The notes beneath the pieces are model-generated. The model had not been told where the DNA came from. It searched no databases and worked only from the letters and a program-made list of their open reading frames with translations. A program made the translations under genes and the position numbers. Source: an uncultured Succinivibrio sp. (GTDB lineage Bacteria > Pseudomonadota > Gammaproteobacteria > Enterobacterales > Succinivibrionaceae). From it: DNA of 12,342 nt. This document shows, one piece after another, positions 7,238 to 12,342 of the stretch (positions are counted from its first letter, which is position 1; every line of letters starts with the position of its first letter). Where the stretch lies: contig CAAGAC010000062.1 of the NCBI GenBank assembly GCA_900767695.1, positions 1-12,342 on the forward strand, written 5' to 3'.

Positions 7238-8112
7238 CTGCCTACATATCGCCCATAGATCTGCACTCCCATTCAAAGGCGTCCGACGGCGCGCTGAGCC
7301 CGACGGAGCTCGTGGAGCGCGCCAGGGATCGCGGCGTCAGGATCCTCGCCCTCACCGATCACGACACGGTGGGCGGGATCGCAGAGGCTTCGGACGCCGC
7401 CTCAAGGCTTGGAGTCACGCTCGTGCCAGGATGCGAGATCTCTACCACCTGGCTCAACCGCCAGATCCACGTCGTCGGGCTCTTCCTCAATACCGGGGAT
7501 CCGGGGCTTGCCTCGTTCCTGGAGGGGCAGAGGCAGCGGCGCATCGAGCGTGCCGAGGCCATCGGCCGCAAGCTCGAGCGCCAGGGCTTCCGCGACGCCT
7601 ACAGGCGCTGCGCCGAGCGCGCGGACAGCGGCGCCAACATCACCCGCGGCAACTACGCGAGGTTCATCTTCGAGGAGGGGAGGGCGCAGAGCATCGACGA
7701 CGCCTTCAACGCCTACCTCAAGAAGGGCCGCTCCTGCTACGTATCGACCCGCTGGGTCGATATCAGGGAGGCCGTGGATGCCATCCACGGCGCTGGCGGC
7801 GTCGCGGTGCTCGCGCACCCCAGGCGCTACGATCTCACCAACACCAAGCTGCGCGAGCTCATCGCCTACTTCAGGCAGTGCGGCGGCGAGGCGATGGAAG
7901 TGGCCTCCTGCCAGCAGCGCCCCTGCGACCGCGACTTTCTAGCCGATCTAGCAGGCGACAGCGGGCTTCTCGCCTCCGTGGGATCGGACTTCCACCAGGC
8001 CTCGCCCTGGCGCGATCTCGGGCACAACCTCAAGCTGCCTGAAGGAACAAGGCCCGTCTGGGAGTGTCCCGTGGCGCTAGAGTTCCTCGGGAAGGCGCCT
8101 GACTCCATTTGA
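7234..8112 (+). CDS. rnm: PHP-domain phosphoesterase, RNase AM (YciV/TrpH) family
   Basis: A 292-residue protein, almost the length of E. coli YciV (293). It has the metal-binding PHP motifs in order: DLHSHSKASDG near the N-terminus, LTDHDT, PGCEIST, IHVVGLF, AVLAHPRRYDL, MEVASCQQ and GSDFHQASPW near the C-terminus. By family knowledge E. coli RNase AM is a 5'-3' exoribonuclease that trims the 5' ends of rRNAs, while some relatives hydrolyse 3',5'-nucleotide bisphosphates. Its ATG overlaps the uup stop (ATGA), with AGGA a few bases upstream. Translation is therefore probably coupled to uup, placing it in an rRNA-maturation operon with rlmKL. All expected His and Asp residues appear present, so activity is likely. 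Which substrate it prefers cannot be read from sequence. Confidence 0.92.
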   Translation: MTAYISPIDLHSHSKASDGALSPTELVERARDRGVRILALTDHDTVGGIAEASDAASRLGVTLVPGCEISTTWLNRQIHVVGLFLNTGDPGLASFLEGQRQRRIERAEAIGRKLERQGFRDAYRRCAERADSGANITRGNYARFIFEEGRAQSIDDAFNAYLKKGRSCYVSTRWVDIREAVDAIHGAGGVAVLAHPRRYDLTNTKLRELIAYFRQCGGEAMEVASCQQRPCDRDFLADLAGDSGLLASVGSDFHQASPWRDLGHNLKLPEGTRPVWECPVALEFLGKAPDSI

Positions 8113-8135
8113 CGGCGCGAAAGCTAGCCTATACT
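8109..8135 (+). promoter_or_regulatory. Likely promoter of yciO overlapping the rnm stop codon
   Basis: TTGACG (8109-8114) and TATACT (8130-8135) each match five of six sigma-70 consensus bases. The spacing is 15 bases, shorter than the ideal 17. The -35 element includes the rnm stop codon TGA (8110-8112). Transcription would begin near 8142 and give a leader of about 100 bases that starts with the two hairpins at 8148-8200. Confidence 0.55.
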
Positions 8136-8147
8136 TAAGCGATGGCG

Positions 8148-8200
8148 GGCAGGGGCATGCCCCTGCCTCATGATCCCTGGGCGCAAGAGAGCGCGGGATC
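8148..8200 (+). promoter_or_regulatory. Two consecutive hairpins in the yciO leader
   Basis: The first element (8148-8167) is a perfect 20-base palindrome with half-site GGCAGGGGCA. As RNA it would form an 8-bp stem closed by GCAUGC. The second (8172-8200) pairs GATCCC with GGGATC and GCGC with GCGC around an AAGAGA loop, with a TGG bulge on one side. Neither is followed by a T-run, so they are not simple terminators. They could stabilise the leader, block an exonuclease coming from rnm transcripts, or (the first one) be a dimeric protein operator. Confidence 0.55.
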
Positions 8201-8242
8201 TGCCGATAAGAAAAACAACGACAGGATATTCAGGAAAACAAC

Positions 8243-8875
8243 ATGGAAGCCCAGTACATCACCGTCCATCCGGACAACCCGCAAAAGCGCCTTGTAAGCC
8301 AGATCTGCGGGATCCTCGGCAAGGGCGGGGTCGGGGTGATCCCCACCGACTCGGCCTACGCGCTGTGCTGCAGGCTTGAGCAGAAGGACGCGGTCGAGCG
8401 CATCGCCAGGATCAGGGAGATCAGCCGCAAGCACAACTTCACGCTGCTCACGCGCGATCTCTCCGAGCTCTCGACCTACGCCCGCGTGGACAACAGCGTC
8501 TTCCGCCTCATCAAGAACAACATCCCGGGGCCGTACACCTTCATCCTGCACGCGACCAAGGAGGTGCCGCGCAGGCTCATGAACGAGAAGCGCCGCACCA
8601 TCGGCCTGAGGGTCCCGGACAACGCCATCTGCTCTGCCGTGCTTGAGGAGCTTGGCGAGCCGCTGATGAGCTGCACCCTCATCCTGCCCGGCGACGAGGA
8701 GCCGCTTTCGGATCCTGTGGAGATCCACGAGCGCCTGGCAAAGCTCGTCGACGTCATCATCGACGGTGGCGTGGTCGAGCCGCGCCCGACCACGGTCATA
8801 CGCTTTGACAACGACGACGGCGCCCCGGTCGTGAGGCGCGTCGGCGCCGGCGATCCGGCCCCCTTCGAGCCTTAA
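8243..8875 (+). CDS. yciO: YciO, Sua5/TsaC (YrdC-domain) family protein
   Basis: A 210-residue YrdC-fold protein very close to E. coli YciO (206 residues). It shows ITVHPDNPQKRLV at the start, GVIPTDSAYALCC, the HNFTLLTRDLSELSTYARVD block, GPYTFILHATKEVPRRL, KRRTIGLRVP, GEPLMSCTLILPG and a final PTTVIRFD. Sua5 and TsaC make threonylcarbamoyl-AMP for t6A37 in tRNA. YciO is a related branch with a nucleotide and RNA-binding pocket whose cellular role is less settled. The adjacency to rnm is the same as in E. coli. AGGA lies 7 bases before the ATG. It has its own likely promoter and structured leader rather than an overlap with rnm. Confidence 0.94.
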   Translation: MEAQYITVHPDNPQKRLVSQICGILGKGGVGVIPTDSAYALCCRLEQKDAVERIARIREISRKHNFTLLTRDLSELSTYARVDNSVFRLIKNNIPGPYTFILHATKEVPRRLMNEKRRTIGLRVPDNAICSAVLEELGEPLMSCTLILPGDEEPLSDPVEIHERLAKLVDVIIDGGVVEPRPTTVIRFDNDDGAPVVRRVGAGDPAPFEP

Positions 8876-8884
8876 GGAGACCGC

Positions 8885-9475
8885 ATGCGCGCACTTGCCC
8901 TGATCCTTGCAGCCTGTCTTGCCTCACTCCCTGGCGCGGCCCTGGCCGCAGCCAAGGGGCCCGAGGAGGTCTCGGCTCCCCAGCAACAGCAGCAGGATGC
9001 CCAGCCTGCCGCGCCCGGCAATGGCGGCTTCGATGACAAAAGCGATCTTGACGAGGAGCGCGCGAGGCTTCGCGACGAGCTCCTGCGCGATCGCGCCGCC
9101 GACTTCAAGGCCCGCTCGGCCATGGCCTCGGCAGGGGAGAGCGAGCGCATGCGCCGCGATCTCCAGGTCGCCAACCGCGAGCGCGCCGCCGAGCGCGGCC
9201 GCGTGGTGCTCGCCCAGCGCGGCGAGGGCAGCGGCGAGGCTACCGAGGAGGCCAGGGAGGTCAGCACCTGGGCGCGCCAGGAGCAGCTGACCGCGCGCGA
9301 GCGCGAGCGCCGCGCCTTCCAGGGCGGCGTTAAGGTCGACAAGCGCCAGGGCTACAACAGCATGGTCAGCGGCATGCAGGCCTGGGCCTCGGGAAAGAAC
9401 GTCTCGAACACGAGGAAGGAGAACCGCTCCAACCGTCGCAGAGGATCGGATTCCGACGAGGATGATGATCAATGA
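8885..9475 (+). CDS. Exported highly charged protein of unknown function
   Basis: Not recognised. A 196-residue protein with a clear export signal (residues 1-21, MRALALILAACLASLPGAALA, with likely cleavage after ALA). An LAAC lipobox-like tetrapeptide at 8-11 exists but is too close to the start for a typical lipoprotein. The mature part begins with a poly-Gln run (33-37). A long Glu/Arg/Ala-rich helical region then runs from about 50 to 145 and could form a coiled coil or single charged helix. A basic patch NTRKENRSNRRRG and a strongly acidic end SDSDEDDD follow. It probably acts in the periplasm. AAGGAG lies 5 bases before the ATG and only 9 bases separate it from yciO, so it is likely co-transcribed. 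Strong export and start signals support a real gene despite low complexity. Confidence 0.78.
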   Translation: MRALALILAACLASLPGAALAAAKGPEEVSAPQQQQQDAQPAAPGNGGFDDKSDLDEERARLRDELLRDRAADFKARSAMASAGESERMRRDLQVANRERAAERGRVVLAQRGEGSGEATEEAREVSTWARQEQLTARERERRAFQGGVKVDKRQGYNSMVSGMQAWASGKNVSNTRKENRSNRRRGSDSDEDDDQ

Positions 9476-9531
9476 TGGTGACGCAATAAAATTGCGATCG
9501 ATTGCGGTGAAAATGTATCTTTAGTAGGGAA

Positions 9532-9556
9532 GCAATTGCAATGCAATGGCTTTTTT
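9532..9556 (+). terminator. Likely Rho-independent terminator after the yciO operon
   Basis: GCAATTGC and GCAATGGC pair into an 8-position stem with one mismatch around an AAT loop (9532-9550), followed at once by six T residues (9551-9556). It sits 57 bases after the stop of the exported protein and would end the yciO transcript. The stem is AT-rich and therefore weak. Confidence 0.5.
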
Positions 9557-9574
9557 CAAGGGAAAACGTGCGCA

Positions 9575-9588
9575 TCCAAGCGCTTGGA
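9575..9588. repeat. Perfect 14-base palindrome upstream of the first GGDEF gene
   Basis: TCCAAGCGCTTGGA is fully self-complementary and lies about 160 bases before the start at 9746. It has the size and symmetry of a binding site for a dimeric regulator. No further evidence is visible. Confidence 0.4.
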
Positions 9589-9660
9589 ATCTTTGAAAAC
9601 CTGATCGGGTTCACAATAGGATAGAATTGCGCCAGAAAAAGAATAACCGCGCGATTCAAG

Positions 9661-9707
9661 GCGGAGGCGGCGGCAGAGCGCATGAGGCCGCCTTCCACAG
9701 CCTCCGC
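9661..9707 (+). promoter_or_regulatory. Large bulged hairpin in the leader of the GGDEF pair
   Basis: GCGGAGGC (9661-9668) pairs with GCCTCCGC (9700-9707). The next six bases GGCGGC (9669-9674) pair with GCCGCC (9687-9692). This gives 14 base pairs with a 7-base bulge on the 3' side and a 12-base loop. It ends 38 bases before the ATG at 9746, where only a weak AAAGAG ribosome binding site is visible. It does not look like a known c-di-GMP riboswitch. It may affect translation or RNA stability. Confidence 0.45.
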
Positions 9708-9745
9708 AAGCAAACAGTGTCACGGGAACGCCCGCTAAAGAGCCC

Positions 9746-10948
9746 ATGATCAGCCTAATCCAGATCCACATAGACGTGATGTGCGTCATCGTCCTGGGGA
9801 TCTGCTACTTCATCTTCCGCTCGAACAAGGACCAGATGTCCTTGAACCTCGTGCGCTGCAACCGCTTCCTGATCCTCGCCTGCGTCTTCGACATGGGCCG
9901 CTGCGTCACCCAGTGCATGGACTGGGCGGAGGGGTACTTCTTCTCGCTGGAGCTGCTCTTCTCATCGTTCGCGGCCGCAGCCGCGTTCTGGATGCGCTTC
10001 ACCGCCTCCCAGGCCTTCCTGAAGCTCCCGCGCGCCTTCTCTGTGCGCGGGATCCTGCTGATGGCTCCGCTGTGGCTCTACGTCGCCTTCTGCATGACCG
10101 ACTACTGGCACCGCCTGATGTTCTCGGTGGCCTCCAACAGCACGCTCATCCGCGCCCCGCTCTTCCTGTTCCTCGGGGTGGCCTGCTTCGGCTACCTCTT
10201 CACGGCGCTGCTCATCGCAGGCTACCAGTACATCCTCGGCGAGTCCTCGGAGCAGCGCCACAAGGGCCAGATCCTGTTCATCTTAACGTCGGGCACGATC
10301 ATGGGCGGGGCGATGCAGTACGTGACCAACATGCAGTGGACGCTCGCCTGCTCCACGGTCTGCGTGGTCTTCTACATCGTCACCGTGCACGAGGACATGA
10401 TCTCCCGCGACCACCTCTCGGGACTTAACACGCGCTCGCGCCTGATGCGCTACCTGCGCGACAACTTCCAGCAGCTGCGCGCCTCCCAGGACGCCTACGT
10501 GCTCTTCCTCGACATCGACCGCTTCAAGGAGATAAACGACGGCTACGGGCACCTCAACGGCGACCGCGCCATCCGCGTCGTTGGCAAGATCATGACCATG
10601 CTTTCGCAGGACTACAGCGCCTTCACCGCCCGCTACGGCGGCGACGAGTTCGTCGCGGTGCTCCCCAAGACCGACGAGGGCTTCATCGGCCGCTGCTCGG
10701 ACCTGCTCAACTCCTACGCCGAGCTTGAGACGGCGAGCATGGGCTACGAGTTCAACATCTCCCTCTCGGTTGGATGCGTGAGGATCTCAGAGGCCGGCAG
10801 CCCTGAGGAGGTGATCTCGGTTGCCGACGAGGACATGTACCGCAACAAGCTCTCGCGCAAGAAGGCCTCGAAGTACTCGGAGAAAAACCGCACCGACCTG
10901 CACGAGATCGCCTCGGGCAACGACACCACCGAGGAGGAGAGGCTGTGA
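9746..10948 (+). CDS. Inner-membrane diguanylate cyclase (7TM-GGDEF), first of a pair
   Basis: A 400-residue protein with about seven membrane spans in residues 5-212 and a cytoplasmic GGDEF domain from about 218. The domain starts DHLSGLNTRSRLMRYL and has FLDIDRFKEIND from 254 (the metal-binding Asp) and GYGHLNGD. The signature RYGGDEF lies at 296-302, then SLSVGC and ADEDMYRNK. The catalytic signature is intact, so it should make c-di-GMP from two GTP. The usual inhibitory RxxD site would precede GGDEF by four residues. Here that position reads YSAF, so product inhibition by the standard route is unlikely. No known ligand-binding domain is visible, so the membrane part is the likely sensor. 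The gene overlaps the next one. The start has a weak ribosome binding site but fits the first membrane span. Confidence 0.9.
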   Translation: MISLIQIHIDVMCVIVLGICYFIFRSNKDQMSLNLVRCNRFLILACVFDMGRCVTQCMDWAEGYFFSLELLFSSFAAAAAFWMRFTASQAFLKLPRAFSVRGILLMAPLWLYVAFCMTDYWHRLMFSVASNSTLIRAPLFLFLGVACFGYLFTALLIAGYQYILGESSEQRHKGQILFILTSGTIMGGAMQYVTNMQWTLACSTVCVVFYIVTVHEDMISRDHLSGLNTRSRLMRYLRDNFQQLRASQDAYVLFLDIDRFKEINDGYGHLNGDRAIRVVGKIMTMLSQDYSAFTARYGGDEFVAVLPKTDEGFIGRCSDLLNSYAELETASMGYEFNISLSVGCVRISEAGSPEEVISVADEDMYRNKLSRKKASKYSEKNRTDLHEIASGNDTTEEERL

Positions 10949-12153
10949 TGACCGCCGCGATCACCGTGCAGGCCGACCTGCTTCGTGCCGAGATGATGTG
11001 CTTCTGCATCATGCTCGTGCTCTGCTTCCTCCTGAACATCCGCGCCATCCATTCAAACGAGGTGGCCTACTTCATCAGGGTCTGCCGCAGGACGCTCGAG
11101 CTGTGCGTGACCGGCCTTGCGATGTCGTTTCTCGAGATCCTCACCGTCTCGGGGAAGATCCCCTCGGCCTGGCCGCTGCTCATGGTGCAGCTCTTCTACG
11201 ACGCCATGTGCGCCTACCTTCCCTACTCGACCTACATGGACGGCGAGAGGCTGCTCTTCCCCGACAAGGTGAGTGGCGCGCGCGGCTACATTCCGCGCGC
11301 CGCGGCGTTCTGGACCTGCATCGCGCTCATCGCATCAAGCGCCCTCACGGGGAGCATGAGGCGCATCTCCTACAACGATCTTGGCACCCAGTTCGGGCCT
11401 CTCATCTGGGTCGCGATCGTCGTCCAGATGTACTACTCGGTGGCGCTCCTGATGGGGCCGTTCCGCACCCTGGGCAGGCGCAAGGCCAATCGCGAGTACT
11501 ACACCCCCTTCGAGCAGACGCTCATCATGATCGCGGCGCTCTTCCCGATCATCGCGATCCTCTCCGGGGTCATCATGCAGGTTAGCGGGGTCGCGACCGG
11601 CTACACCATCGCGCTGTTCTTCATCATCGTGACCTTCCAGCAGCGCCGCTCCTCGATGGACCAGCTCACCGGCCTCAACAACCGCAACGAGCTTCGCCGC
11701 TACATGCGCAGGATCTTCGAGCAGAGCCCGCACCGGCTCAAGGACAGCTACATCATCTTCGCCGACATCGACCACTTCAAGAGCATCAACGACAGCTTCG
11801 GCCACTCCGAGGGCGACAGGGCGCTGGTGCGCTTCTCCCAGATGCTCTCCGAGGCGGTCTCGACCTGCCCCAACTGCTTCCTCTGCCGCTACGGCGGCGA
11901 CGAGTTCCTGATCGTCTACACCGTGAAGTCAGAGGAGCTGGTAAGGGAGCTTATAGCCAGGATCATGGAGATCTGCTCGCGCGAGAACCGCATCTCAAGC
12001 GGCAGGTACAAGCTCCACGTCTCCGCCGACTACATCCGCTTCCGCTCCGAGTTCAAGGACTACCACGCCTTCGTCAGCGCGGCCGACAAGCGCATGTACG
12101 AGGCAAAGCGCGTGAACCACTCCATAGAGGCAAGGGAAGAAGGACAGGGCTGA
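10948..12153 (+). CDS. Inner-membrane diguanylate cyclase (7TM-GGDEF), second of a pair
   Basis: About 401 residues: about seven membrane spans in the first 230, then a GGDEF domain starting DQLTGLNNRNELRRYM. It has FADIDHFKSIND (271-282), FGHSEGD and an intact signature RYGGDEF (Y315-F320). The RxxD inhibitory site is missing: the expected position reads PNCF. After the signature the usual SxG strand reads VSADYIRF, which departs from the family, and the end returns to a normal AADKRMYEAK. I prefer the ATG at 10948, whose A is the last base of the upstream stop TGA. A GTG one codon earlier (10945) is equally possible, and both follow GAGGAGGAGAGG. Probably co-translated with the first cyclase. 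The shared plan suggests an old tandem duplication, although the membrane parts have diverged strongly. Confidence 0.88.
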   Translation: MTAAITVQADLLRAEMMCFCIMLVLCFLLNIRAIHSNEVAYFIRVCRRTLELCVTGLAMSFLEILTVSGKIPSAWPLLMVQLFYDAMCAYLPYSTYMDGERLLFPDKVSGARGYIPRAAAFWTCIALIASSALTGSMRRISYNDLGTQFGPLIWVAIVVQMYYSVALLMGPFRTLGRRKANREYYTPFEQTLIMIAALFPIIAILSGVIMQVSGVATGYTIALFFIIVTFQQRRSSMDQLTGLNNRNELRRYMRRIFEQSPHRLKDSYIIFADIDHFKSINDSFGHSEGDRALVRFSQMLSEAVSTCPNCFLCRYGGDEFLIVYTVKSEELVRELIARIMEICSRENRISSGRYKLHVSADYIRFRSEFKDYHAFVSAADKRMYEAKRVNHSIEAREEGQG

Positions 12154-12179
12154 CAGGCCCGCGCCTGTCCGAGCTTGAA

Positions 12180-12220
12180 GCGAGAGCGCCCCGCCTGCAT
12201 GGCGGGGCGCTCTCGCCTTT
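12180..12220 (+). terminator. Strong hairpin terminator after the GGDEF pair, possibly bidirectional
   Basis: GCGAGAGCGCCCCGCC (12180-12195) and its exact reverse complement (12201-12216) flank a TGCAT loop, giving a perfect 16-bp stem. Only CTTTG follows, so the T-run is short. It lies 27 bases after the cyclase stop and before the convergent gene end at 12256, so it may serve both strands. A smaller hairpin, GACAGG-CCCGCG-CCTGTC (12152-12169), overlaps the stop codon. Confidence 0.75.
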
Positions 12221-12255
12221 GAAGATGACAGGAGAATCGCTGATGGCGGCAGATG

Positions 12256-12342
12256 CTAGGCGCCAGGCACCCAGGCGACCATCTCGTCCATCTCAAGATC
12301 CACCCTGAAGGGACAGGGGATCCTGACGAAGTAGCCAGAGCC
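12256..12342 (-). CDS. C-terminal end of an unidentified convergent gene (truncated)
   Basis: The minus strand is open from the window edge to a TAG at 12258-12256 and encodes 28 residues including GYFVRIPCPFRVDLEMDEM and a final VAWVPGA. The codons use C or G at third positions like the neighbouring genes, and the hairpin at 12180-12220 lies directly beyond the stop. This fits the end of a real gene converging on the cyclase pair. The fragment is too short to name and coding potential over 28 codons is weak evidence. Confidence 0.5.
   Translation of the reverse strand, partial: GSGYFVRIPCPFRVDLEMDEMVAWVPGA

Noticed and set aside
5687..7276. 529-codon open frame antisense to uup
   Set aside because: High GC removes stop codons on the opposite strand. 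The protein has no recognisable motif and uup is unambiguous.
8885..8917. Lipoprotein signal in the exported protein
   Set aside because: The LAAC tetrapeptide places Cys at position 11, leaving too short a hydrophobic core. The ALA cleavage site at 19-21 fits a normal signal peptide better.
9661..9707. c-di-GMP riboswitch before the GGDEF genes
   Set aside because: The sequence shows only one bulged hairpin and none of the conserved GEMM-type junction or tetraloop-receptor bases.

Overview
The window reads as chromosomal DNA of a GC-rich gammaproteobacterium. The fused 23S rRNA methyltransferase RlmKL, the ABC-F protein Uup, an rnm (yciV) homologue and yciO all match their Escherichia coli counterparts closely, and the left edge holds the start of a classical trimeric outer-membrane porin. 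The genus cannot be fixed from sequence alone. A Succinivibrionaceae/Aeromonadales-like lineage is only a guess.

Left part (1-2468). The window opens with the first 59 codons of a porin gene on the minus strand. A long upstream region with an unusually AT-rich core follows, carrying three close inverted repeats. Next come a plus-strand HEPN-domain protein (811-1557) with an intact Rx4H motif and a convergent minus-strand gene (1736-2314) that looks like a Rossmann methyltransferase with a decayed SAM-binding loop. The divergent gap before rlmKL holds a minus-strand terminator-like hairpin and a perfect -10 hexamer.

Centre (2469-8875). rlmKL, uup and rnm are joined by 4-base stop/start overlaps, so they very likely form one translationally coupled operon for rRNA modification, ribosome-associated ATPase function and rRNA 5'-end processing. 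RlmKL carries a C-terminal extension of about 250 residues rich in Arg, Gly, Asp and Tyr that the E. coli enzyme lacks. yciO follows after a 130-base gap with its own likely promoter and two consecutive hairpins in the leader. A small exported, highly charged protein of unknown function sits 9 bases downstream and probably shares the yciO transcript, which then meets a terminator-like hairpin.

Right part (9476-12342). A gap with several inverted repeats leads into two overlapping genes for inner-membrane proteins. Each has about seven membrane spans followed by a GGDEF diguanylate cyclase domain with intact signature and no RxxD inhibitory site. A perfect 16-bp-stem hairpin ends this pair. 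The window closes with the last 28 codons of an unidentified convergent minus-strand gene.

The most unusual items are the repetitive RGG/YGDR-type tail on RlmKL, the structured leaders before yciO and before the first GGDEF gene, the tandem cyclases without product-inhibition sites, the AT-rich palindrome cluster upstream of the porin, and a strong excess of GATC across the window.
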